Assembly (NCBI GenBank): GCA_020446285.1
Contig: JAGREZ010000151.1
Location: forward strand, 286 to 8,790
Length of the DNA stretch: 8,505 bases
From: Geminicoccaceae bacterium
GTDB taxonomy: Bacteria > Pseudomonadota > Alphaproteobacteria > Geminicoccales > Geminicoccaceae
Direction of reading: 5' to 3'
Translations under genes and position numbers: made by a program
The notes under the pieces: model-generated
What the model saw: only the letters and a program-made list of their open reading frames with translations
What the model was told of the DNA's origin: nothing
Database searches by the model: none
Part shown: piece by piece, positions 1 to 5,425 of the stretch
How the letters are laid out: every line of letters begins with the position of its first letter
How positions within the stretch are numbered: position 1 is the stretch's first letter

Positions 1-291
1 GGACCGTTCCAGCATCTCGCCATGGCGCGGATGCGGTCGATCGAGACGGGGCTGCCGCTGGTGCGCGCCGCCAATACCGGCATTTCGGTGGTGACCGACG
101 CGTATGGGCGTATTCTCCAGAAGCTTTTGCTCGGCACCATCGGCGTGCTCGACGCGGATCTTCCGCCGGCCATTGCGGAGCCGCCGCCGGTCTCGCGGAT
201 GCCGTGGCTCGCATGGATCCTGCCGGCCCTCGGCTTCATCCTTGCCATCGCCCTGTCGCGTGTATCGCTGTCATCTCGCGACCGGACATAG
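1..291 (+). CDS. lnt: Apolipoprotein N-acyltransferase, C-terminal fragment
   Basis: This is the 3' end of a gene that begins upstream of the window; 96 residues are visible before the TAG stop. Lnt is an inner-membrane enzyme that transfers an acyl chain from a phospholipid to the N-terminal cysteine of apolipoproteins, the last step of lipoprotein maturation. The visible part opens with [20 protein letters not shown] and [16 protein letters not shown], the well-conserved end of the periplasmic carbon-nitrogen hydrolase domain of Lnt. It finishes with a hydrophobic segment ([18 protein letters not shown]), the expected last membrane helix, and a short polar tail. The catalytic Glu-Lys-Cys residues of the family lie upstream of this segment and cannot be checked. 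The reading frame is open from base 1, so the ATG at 22 is internal. lnt next to metK is a common alphaproteobacterial arrangement. Confidence 0.93.
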   Translation, partial: GPFQHLAMARMRSIETGLPLVRAANTGISVVTDAYGRILQKLLLGTIGVLDADLPPAIAEPPPVSRMPWLAWILPALGFILAIALSRVSLSSRDRT

Positions 292-325
292 CCCGGTGTC
301 GCGACCGGACATAGCCCGGTGTCGC
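276..325. repeat. 23-bp tandem duplication spanning the lnt stop codon
   Basis: Positions 276-298 and 299-321 are identical 23-bp copies (beginning TCGCGACCGGACATAGCCCG), followed by four more matching bases (322-325). The first copy contains the lnt TAG stop (289-291). The junction can form a short hairpin, CCGGT (293-297) with ACCGG (304-308) around a 6-base loop. No T-run follows, so it is not a convincing intrinsic terminator. The unit is not a multiple of three and the second copy appears non-coding. Confidence 0.9.
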
Positions 326-371
326 CGCAGGCTCTCCGGCGCACCCGGCCGCGCATATCGGCGGCGGGTTC

Positions 372-401
372 TTGACCGCGGCCATGGTCATGGTCTTTAA
401 G
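372..401 (+). promoter_or_regulatory. Candidate sigma70-type promoter for metK
   Basis: TTGACC at 372-377 (5 of 6 to the -35 consensus) and TTTAAG at 396-401 (4 of 6 to the -10 consensus) are separated by 18 bases. Transcription would start near 408, giving a leader of about 90 bases. A 6-bp inverted repeat, GCGGCC (378-383) with GGCCGC (404-409), brackets the -10 element and could be an operator or chance in GC-rich DNA. This is inferred from sequence match and position only. Confidence 0.35.
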
Positions 402-407
402 ACGGCC

Positions 408-496
408 GCCGCCCGTATTTCGCAAAAAAGGCGGTCAATCCTTTTTCTCGCGGGCGCAGCGTCCTACCCGCTCCCATGCCGGAAGGGTCTTCCAAC
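408..496 (+). promoter_or_regulatory. metK 5' leader with hairpins
   Basis: This is the untranslated stretch between the candidate promoter and the metK ATG. It contains an A6 run and a T5 run that pair: A(5)GG at 425-431 with CCT(5) at 440-446 around an 8-base loop. A second possible stem is GCGGG with CCCGC around 450-471. Such AT runs stand out in this GC-rich DNA. metK leaders in several bacterial groups carry SAM-sensing riboswitches. I looked for the conserved features of the SAM-II and SAM/SAH classes and did not recognise them, so this is described only as a structured leader. Confidence 0.35.
481..493 (+). promoter_or_regulatory. metK Shine-Dalgarno inside a small hairpin
   Basis: GGAAGG (481-486) is a good ribosome binding site 10 bases before the ATG at 497, and it decides that start over the in-frame ATG at 476. 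The same bases form a perfect 5-bp stem: GGAAG (481-485) pairs with CTTCC (489-493) around the loop GGT. The stem ends three bases before the start codon, so folding would hide the binding site. Confidence 0.6.
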
Positions 497-1648
497 ATGT
501 CTCAAGCCGACTATCTGTTCACCAGCGAATCCGTTTCGGAGGGCCATCCGGACAAGGTGTGCGACCGTATCTCCGACGAGATCGTCGACCTGTTCCTTGC
601 CGGTGACCCGAATTCGCGGGTGGCAGCGGAGACGCTGGCGACGACCGATCGCATCGTGATCGCGGGGGAGGTCCGCGGGCCTGCCGACATAACGCCCGAA
701 CGCATCGAACGGGTCGCCCGCGACGCCGTGCGCGATATCGGCTACGAGCAGGACGGTTTCCACTGGAAGACCGCGCAGGTCGATGTGCTGCTGCATGCGC
801 AGTCGGGCGACATCGCCATGGGTGTGGACCGTGACGGCGCCGGCGATCAGGGCATCATGTTCGGTTATGCCTGCAACGAGACCCCGGAACTGATGCCGGC
901 TCCGATCCTTTTCGCCCATCGCGTTCTCCGGCTGATGTCCGAGGCGCGCCGGTCCGGACGGGCCCCCGAGCTGGGCCCCGATTCCAAGAGCCAGCTCACC
1001 GTTCGTTATGTCGGCGGCAAGCCCGTCGGTGTGACGTCGGTCGTCGTCTCCACGCAGCATGGTGCCGAGGTCAGTCAGGAGCGGGTGCAGGAAGTGGTCC
1101 GGCCGATCGTGCTCGAGGCCGTGCCCGAGGGCTGGCTGAGCGATGAGACCGTCTGGTACATCAACCCCACGGGTCAGTTCATCATCGGCGGTCCCGATGG
1201 CGATGCCGGTCTCACCGGGCGCAAGATCATCGTCGATACCTATGGCGGCGCCGCTCCCCATGGCGGCGGGGCGTTCTCCGGCAAGGATCCGACCAAGGTC
1301 GACCGTTCGGCCGCCTATGCCGCCCGTCATCTCGCGAAGAATGTCGTCGCCGCCGGGCTCGCGGAGCGCTGCATGATCCAGCTTTCCTACGCCATCGGCG
1401 TTGCCCAGCCGCTGTCCATCTATGTCGACACCTACGGTACGGGCCGGGTGGACGAGGCGCGTCTCTCGAAGGTGCTCGGCGAGGTGGACCTGTCGCAGCG
1501 GGGCATCCGCGAGCGGTTGCAGCTCAACCGGCCGATCTATGCCCGCAGTGCGGCCTATGGTCATTTCGGCCGCGAGGCCGGCGATGATGGCAGCTTCTCC
1601 TGGGAGCGCGCCGACCTGGTCGACGAGCTGAAGCGGGCCTTCAACTGA
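497..1648 (+). CDS. metK: S-adenosylmethionine synthase (methionine adenosyltransferase)
   Basis: This cytoplasmic enzyme joins methionine and ATP to make S-adenosylmethionine, releasing phosphate and diphosphate; SAM is the methyl donor for most cellular methyltransferases. The 383-residue product matches the usual family length (384 in E. coli). It begins [20 protein letters not shown], with the conserved N-terminal motif and its His at residue 17. The ATP/methionine signature [12 protein letters not shown] is at about residues 114-125, and the glycine-rich phosphate-binding signature GGGAFSGKD at 256-264 is followed by [13 protein letters not shown]. The start at 497 is chosen because the family motif begins there and a Shine-Dalgarno lies at 481-486. 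The in-frame ATG at 476 would add seven residues (MPEGSSN) that are not typical. The gene abuts trmB, whose product uses SAM. All expected motifs are intact. Confidence 0.97.
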   Translation: MSQADYLFTSESVSEGHPDKVCDRISDEIVDLFLAGDPNSRVAAETLATTDRIVIAGEVRGPADITPERIERVARDAVRDIGYEQDGFHWKTAQVDVLLHAQSGDIAMGVDRDGAGDQGIMFGYACNETPELMPAPILFAHRVLRLMSEARRSGRAPELGPDSKSQLTVRYVGGKPVGVTSVVVSTQHGAEVSQERVQEVVRPIVLEAVPEGWLSDETVWYINPTGQFIIGGPDGDAGLTGRKIIVDTYGGAAPHGGGAFSGKDPTKVDRSAAYAARHLAKNVVAAGLAERCMIQLSYAIGVAQPLSIYVDTYGTGRVDEARLSKVLGEVDLSQRGIRERLQLNRPIYARSAAYGHFGREAGDDGSFSWERADLVDELKRAFN

Positions 1649-2313
1649 ACGGGACGGTCAGGCGACAGGTCTACGGGCGGCATCTGGCGCCGCGCCTGCG
1701 GCCGGCACAGAAGGCGCGGCTGGAAACCCTCCTGCCGAAGGTGAGGCTGGAGGTTCCCGAAGAGGGCAGGCTCGAGGGCCTGCCCGAACGCCTCTGGCTG
1801 GAGATCGGCTTCGGCGGCGGCGAGCATCTGGCGTTTCAGGCCGCGCGGAACCCCGATGTCGGCATCATCGGCGTCGAGCCCTTCATCGGCGGTGTGGTCA
1901 AGCTGCTGCAGCGTATCGAGACGGATGGGCTCGACAGGGTGCGGATCGTCGTCGACGATGCGCGGCTTCTCCTGCGCGCGCTTCCGGACGGCTGTGTCGA
2001 GCGCGGCTTCATCCTCTTTCCCGATCCGTGGCCCAAGAAGCGCCACTGGAAGCGGCGTATCGTCAATGACGCCGTGATCGCCGAACTCGGGCGCGTGATG
2101 CGGCGTGACGGTCTGCTGCGGATCGCCACCGACCATCTCGACTATGGCCGCTGGATCCTCGAGACGATGTTGCGCGCCGATGCGTTCGAATGGCTGGCCG
2201 AACGCCCCCACGACTGGCGCGAGCGCGGTCCGGACTGGCCGGAGACGCGCTATGAGGAAAAGGCCGTGCGCGAGGGACGCAAGCCGGTCTTCCTGCGATT
2301 TCGCCGCCGCTGA
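1645..2313 (+). CDS. trmB: tRNA (guanine-N7-)-methyltransferase, probable CTG start
   Basis: TrmB methylates N7 of G46 in the tRNA variable loop using SAM. With the start given here the protein is 222 residues, a normal family length. Motifs are the SAM-binding [10 protein letters not shown] (53-62), the acidic GVEPF (Glu about 78), [14 protein letters not shown] (125-138), TDHLDY (162-167) and the C-terminal [19 protein letters not shown] (from about 201). The only ordinary start in frame is GTG at 1741, which would give 190 residues. However, the codons before it read [18 protein letters not shown], then [12 protein letters not shown]. This resembles the conserved family N-terminus (YGRrrGk-LRp-Q---L--LLP), so translation must begin earlier. 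Between the in-frame stop at 1585 and 1741 there is no ATG, GTG or TTG. CTG at 1645-1647 overlaps the metK TGA (CTGA), an arrangement that suits translational coupling. The function is secure; the start is inferred. Confidence 0.9.
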   Translation: MNGTVRRQVYGRHLAPRLRPAQKARLETLLPKVRLEVPEEGRLEGLPERLWLEIGFGGGEHLAFQAARNPDVGIIGVEPFIGGVVKLLQRIETDGLDRVRIVVDDARLLLRALPDGCVERGFILFPDPWPKKRHWKRRIVNDAVIAELGRVMRRDGLLRIATDHLDYGRWILETMLRADAFEWLAERPHDWRERGPDWPETRYEEKAVREGRKPVFLRFRRR

Positions 2314-2363
2314 AGGCAGTTGCGGCACCCCCGCTGAAGGCAGTTGCGGCACACCGCTGAAGG
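2307..2363. repeat. 23-24 bp tandem repeat spanning the trmB stop codon
   Basis: Two copies, 2307-2330 and 2331-2353, share 22 identical bases starting CCGCTGAAGGCAGTTGCGGC. A third partial copy of ten bases (CCGCTGAAGG) follows at 2354-2363. The first copy contains the trmB TGA stop (2311-2313), and each later copy repeats that TGA triplet. Each unit has a small inverted repeat (CCGC with GCGG), and GGCACC at 2324-2329 could pair with GGTGCC at 2362-2367. It is not followed by a T-run. Most of it lies in the non-coding gap before rimP. Confidence 0.9.
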
Positions 2364-2434
2364 TGCCTGCGCCGCCACCGCAGCGGCGTTCGCGGCCATG
2401 CGCGGGCGGGTCTGCGGCTTCTCCCGATTGGGGC

Positions 2435-2463
2435 TTGCGCGGGCTGACGTTTCGGCGCATAAG
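2435..2463 (+). promoter_or_regulatory. Candidate promoter of the rimP-nusA-infB operon
   Basis: TTGCGC (2435-2440) and CATAAG (2458-2463) are spaced by 17 bases, each matching 4 of 6 consensus positions. Transcription would start near 2470, leaving a leader of about 58 bases that holds the hairpin at 2493-2519. The rest of the trmB-rimP gap (2364-2434) shows no tRNA gene or other recognisable element. The call rests on position and partial consensus only. Confidence 0.35.
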
Positions 2464-2492
2464 GGCGCTGTCAGACAAGCACGGGAAGGTTG

Positions 2493-2519
2493 AAGAGTGG
2501 GTCGACGCCCGCTCTTTTT
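2493..2519 (+). terminator. Intrinsic-terminator-like hairpin in the rimP leader (probable attenuator)
   Basis: GAGTGGG (2495-2501) pairs with CCCGCTC (2508-2514), with one G-U pair, around the six-base loop TCGACG. A run of five T follows at once (2515-2519), and the preceding A residues at 2493-2494 can extend the stem into the T-run. This is the classic rho-independent layout, yet it stands only nine bases before the rimP GTG at the head of the operon. It therefore fits a leader attenuator, or the terminator of transcripts arriving from metK-trmB. A structured attenuator family named rimP-leader is catalogued in Rfam; whether this belongs to it needs a covariance search. Confidence 0.7.
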
Positions 2520-2527
2520 GTTATGGG

Positions 2528-3073
2528 GTGAATTCAGGAATCGAAACGTTCGGCACCATCGAGAGCCTGCTCCGGCCGACATTGCACGATCTGGGTTTCG
2601 ATCTGGTCGTGGCGCGAATGATCGGCGGTGCGCGCAGGACTCTCCAGATCCTGGCGGAGCCGCTCGACCATGAGCGTTCCATGACCGTGGAGGATTGTGC
2701 CGAAATCAGCCATGCGGTTTCGGCGGTGCTTGATGTCGAGGATCCCATTGCGGGGCGTTACACGCTCGAGGTCAGCTCGCCGGGGCTGGATCGTCCGCTG
2801 GTGCGCAAGGAGGATTTCCAGCGTTTCGCCGGCAGCAGCGTCCGGCTGGAAACGGTCGGGACGGTGGAGGGCCGAAAGCGTTTCAGGGGAGAATTGCTGG
2901 GTCTCGTCGGCGAGGGTGACCGGCTGCGCCTCAGATTCGATGAGGGCGAGGTCGAGCTTTCGCTTGCCGATGTTCGCAAGGCCCGTCTTGAACCTGGTGA
3001 TGACCTGACCAGAGGCGCGGGGCGTTCCCGCAAGTCCGGTACGGCGGAAAACAAAGGGGATATCGGGAGATGA
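2528..3073 (+). CDS. rimP: Ribosome maturation factor RimP
   Basis: RimP binds the assembling 30S subunit and is needed for efficient maturation of its 3' major domain. The 181-residue product has the family pattern. The N-terminal domain carries IESLLRPTLHDLGFDLVVAR near the start, then DCAEISHAVSAVLDVEDPI and the hallmark LEVSSPGLDRPL (80-91). A C-terminal SH3-like domain follows, containing RFRGELLGL and VELSLADVRKARLEP, then a basic tail. The frame is open far upstream into trmB, but the only usual start close to the family N-terminus is GTG at 2528; the next ATG is inside the domain. No Shine-Dalgarno precedes this GTG, because the hairpin's T-run occupies that position. A two-codon frame ATG GGG TGA (2523-2531) overlaps the GTG as GTGA. 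The nusA start lies four bases beyond the stop. Confidence 0.92.
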   Translation: MNSGIETFGTIESLLRPTLHDLGFDLVVARMIGGARRTLQILAEPLDHERSMTVEDCAEISHAVSAVLDVEDPIAGRYTLEVSSPGLDRPLVRKEDFQRFAGSSVRLETVGTVEGRKRFRGELLGLVGEGDRLRLRFDEGEVELSLADVRKARLEPGDDLTRGAGRSRKSGTAENKGDIGR

Positions 3074-3077
3074 TCGC

Positions 3078-4745
3078 ATGGATCTGAGTGCCGGCCCTGG
3101 GCGCGCAGAGTTGGTGCGCGTGGCCGAGACGGTAGCACAGGAAAAAGGTATCTCGACCGCCGAGGTGATCGATGCGCTCGAGCAGGCGATCTCGACCGCG
3201 GCGCGCCGCAAATACGGTCTCGAGCACGAGATTGTCGCGGAGATCGATCGCAAGACCGGCGAGATCCGCCTGTATCGCGAGCTCGAGGTCGCCGAGGATG
3301 TCGAGGATCATGCCCGGCAGATCTCGTTGCAGGATGCCAAAGAGCGCAATCCGGCGGCCGGCATCGGCGATCACATTCTCGATCCGCTGCCGCCGATCGA
3401 TCTCGGCCGGATCGCCGCGCAGAGTGCCAAGCAGGTCATCGTGCAGAAGGTGCGCGATGCCGAGCGCGAGCGTCAGTATGACGAGTTCAAGGACCGTATC
3501 GGCGAGGTGATCGTCGGCGAGGTCAAGCGCATGGAGCATGGAAACGTGCTCGTCGATCTCGGGCGCAGCGAGGCGATCGTGCGCCGCGAGGACCTGATCC
3601 CGCGCGAGATCTTCCGTCCCAAGGACCGTATCCGCGCCTATATCTACGATGTCCGCCACGAATCCCGTGGACCGCAGATCTTCCTTTCGCGCGCGCATCC
3701 GCAATTCATGGCGAAGCTGTTCGAGCAGGAGGTTCCGGAGATCTATGACGGCGTGATCGAGATCCGCGCGGTGGCGCGCGATCCGGGCAGCCGGGCGAAG
3801 ATCGCGGTGATTTCCAAGGACAGCAGCATCGATCCGGTGGGCGCCTGCGTCGGCATGCGGGGCAGTCGCGTGCAGGCGGTCGTGCAGGAGCTGATGGGCG
3901 AGAAGGTGGACATCATTCCCTGGTCGTCGGACCAGGCGACCTTCATCGTCAATGCGCTGGCGCCGGCGGAGGTCAGCAAGGTCGTGCTGGATCCGGACGC
4001 ACAGCGCATCGAGGTAATCGTTCCCGATCACATGCAGCATATCGCCATCGGCCGGCGCGGACAGAATGTTCGTCTGGCTTCACAGCTGTCGGGCTGGGAC
4101 ATCGACATCGTGTCGGAGACCGAGGAGTCGGAGCGCCGCAATCGCGAGTTCCGCCAGACCACCTCGCTTCTCACCGAGGCGTTGAATGTCGAGGAAGTGA
4201 TCGCCCAGCTTCTGGCGACCGAGGGCTACAGTTCGGTGGAGGAGATCGCCGAGACCCCGCTCGAGGAACTGGCCAACATTCAGGGGTTCGACGAGGAGAT
4301 TGCCGAAGCACTCCGCGAGCGTGCCGCGGGCTTCCTCGAAGAGCAGGAAGAGGCGCTCGTGGCGGAGGCCGATTCCGTCGGTCTTGCCGACGATCTGCGC
4401 GAGTTCGACTTGCTCGACCTGCAGACCGCTGTGGATCTCGCGAAGAAGGGCGTGAAGACGCTCGAGGATCTGGCGGATCTGTCGGGTGACGAGTTCATCG
4501 AGCTTCTTCCCGATGTGGAGGTTTCCAGCGAGGAGGCCGGCGGGATCATCCTCGCGGCGCGCGTCGTTCTCGGGTGGATCGAGCCGGAACCGGAAGAGGA
4601 CGGGCTTGAGGCGGAGGCCGCCGGAGACGGTGACGCTGCCGACGCTGACGGCGAGGTCATCGGCGAGATGACCGTCGACGGCGCTGCGGGCGAAGGTGAG
4701 GGCGGAGACGGCGCCGGCACGGTCGACGGGGAGGAGCGGATCTGA
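3078..4745 (+). CDS. nusA: Transcription termination/antitermination factor NusA
   Basis: NusA binds RNA polymerase and nascent RNA, promoting pausing and intrinsic termination and taking part in antitermination of rRNA operons. The 555-residue protein shows the full domain series. An N-terminal polymerase-binding domain (about 1-135) is followed by an S1 domain (about 138-203, IGEVIVGEVKRMEHGNVLVD). KH1 holds GACVGMRGSRVQ (255-266) and KH2 holds IGRRGQNVRL (324-333). Two C-terminal acidic helical repeats with helix-hairpin-helix character lie at about 368-425 and 435-505, as in many proteobacteria. A very acidic low-complexity tail (about 506-555, rich in Asp, Glu, Gly, Ala) closes the protein. 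The ATG at 3078 has a Shine-Dalgarno, GGGAGA at 3065-3070, seven bases upstream and inside the end of rimP. ylxR follows after five bases. Confidence 0.97.
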   Translation: MDLSAGPGRAELVRVAETVAQEKGISTAEVIDALEQAISTAARRKYGLEHEIVAEIDRKTGEIRLYRELEVAEDVEDHARQISLQDAKERNPAAGIGDHILDPLPPIDLGRIAAQSAKQVIVQKVRDAERERQYDEFKDRIGEVIVGEVKRMEHGNVLVDLGRSEAIVRREDLIPREIFRPKDRIRAYIYDVRHESRGPQIFLSRAHPQFMAKLFEQEVPEIYDGVIEIRAVARDPGSRAKIAVISKDSSIDPVGACVGMRGSRVQAVVQELMGEKVDIIPWSSDQATFIVNALAPAEVSKVVLDPDAQRIEVIVPDHMQHIAIGRRGQNVRLASQLSGWDIDIVSETEESERRNREFRQTTSLLTEALNVEEVIAQLLATEGYSSVEEIAETPLEELANIQGFDEEIAEALRERAAGFLEEQEEALVAEADSVGLADDLREFDLLDLQTAVDLAKKGVKTLEDLADLSGDEFIELLPDVEVSSEEAGGIILAARVVLGWIEPEPEEDGLEAEAAGDGDAADADGEVIGEMTVDGAAGEGEGGDGAGTVDGEERI

Positions 4746-4750
4746 GCATC

Positions 4751-5425
4751 ATGGACGCCATGACCGGACTTGCCAGTGGGCCCGTTCGCCGCAATGCGGT
4801 GGACAGGGAACGGGTTCCGGCGTGCGACATGATCCGTTATGTTGCCGATGACGAGGGCCGGGTGGTTCCCGATCTTGCCGGCAAGCTTCCCGGACGCGGT
4901 GTCTGGCTTGCCGCTTCGCGCGACGCTGTCGTGCTGGCGGTGCGCCGCAACGTGTTTGCCCGCGAGCTTCGCCGCAAGGTCGTTGCTGATCCGGAACTGG
5001 CGGACAGGGTCGAGGCCCTGTTGCTGCGTCGCTGCCTGCAACAATTGTCGCTTGCCCGCAGGGCGGGGCAGCTGGTCGCCGGTTTCGATCAGGTCGCGGC
5101 CGCCCTTTCCGCCGATGCGGCAGGGGGGCGTTCGGGCGGTGTCCTGGTTCTCGCCCGGGATGCCGCGGCCGATGCGGAGCGGTTGCGACGCGCGGCGCGC
5201 GGCCGGGTGGTGTTGAGTGCATTCTCCCGCGAGGATATGGGGCGGCAGATCGGGCGCGACGCGCTGGTCTATGCCTCGATGGAAGGTGGAGCGATTGCCG
5301 CGAAGCTTGTGGCCGAGGCCAGGAAGCTTCGCGGGTTTCGCGATTTCGAAATGATCATACCGGATCGTCGTTCTCCCGGGCATGAAGGCGGGACGACAAA
5401 GGAAGGGAAGTCACGGACGCAATGA
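4751..5425 (+). CDS. YlxR (DUF448) / L7Ae-like fused RNA-binding protein
   Basis: This 224-residue protein fuses two small RNA-binding modules, an arrangement typical of alphaproteobacteria between nusA and infB. Residues about 12-90 are YlxR/DUF448-like, with [19 protein letters not shown] and the signature [15 protein letters not shown] (46-60). Residues about 97-195 are L7Ae/L30e-like, with [32 protein letters not shown] and a final helix. The exact cellular role is not established here; the family is linked to RNA binding and, in some bacteria, to RNase P or gene regulation. The usual Arg-Cys near the start of YlxR reads Arg-Asn ([19 protein letters not shown]), with a Cys ten residues later. 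ATG at 4751 follows the nusA stop by five bases; ATG at 4760 is an alternative. A purine-rich GGGGAGGAG at 4729-4737 lies rather far upstream. The stop overlaps the infB start as ATGA. Confidence 0.88.
   Translation: MDAMTGLASGPVRRNAVDRERVPACDMIRYVADDEGRVVPDLAGKLPGRGVWLAASRDAVVLAVRRNVFARELRRKVVADPELADRVEALLLRRCLQQLSLARRAGQLVAGFDQVAAALSADAAGGRSGGVLVLARDAAADAERLRRAARGRVVLSAFSREDMGRQIGRDALVYASMEGGAIAAKLVAEARKLRGFRDFEMIIPDRRSPGHEGGTTKEGKSRTQ

Noticed and set aside
276..363. A CRISPR or similar repeat array
   Set aside because: There are only two adjacent copies and no spacers, so this is a simple tandem duplication.
476..496. ATG 476 as the metK start
   Set aside because: It would add seven atypical residues, and the clear Shine-Dalgarno at 481-486 serves ATG 497.
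408..496. A SAM-II or SAM/SAH riboswitch before metK
   Set aside because: I did not see the conserved sequence blocks of these classes. Only generic hairpins are present.
464..1564. A 366-codon minus-strand frame opposite metK
   Set aside because: It mirrors a complete and highly conserved metK. The translated product is His/Asp/Arg-rich with no family resemblance.
2314..2492. A tRNA gene before rimP (as metY in enterobacteria)
   Set aside because: No tRNA T-arm motif or cloverleaf pattern is visible in this gap.
2105..2527. An upstream start extending rimP back into trmB
   Set aside because: The extension is translated from trmB in another frame plus the tandem repeat, with no RimP similarity before about 2528.
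4280..5383. A minus-strand frame across the end of nusA and ylxR
   Set aside because: It is low-complexity Ser/Arg/Ala sequence arising from the complement of the acidic NusA tail. Both + strand genes are intact.
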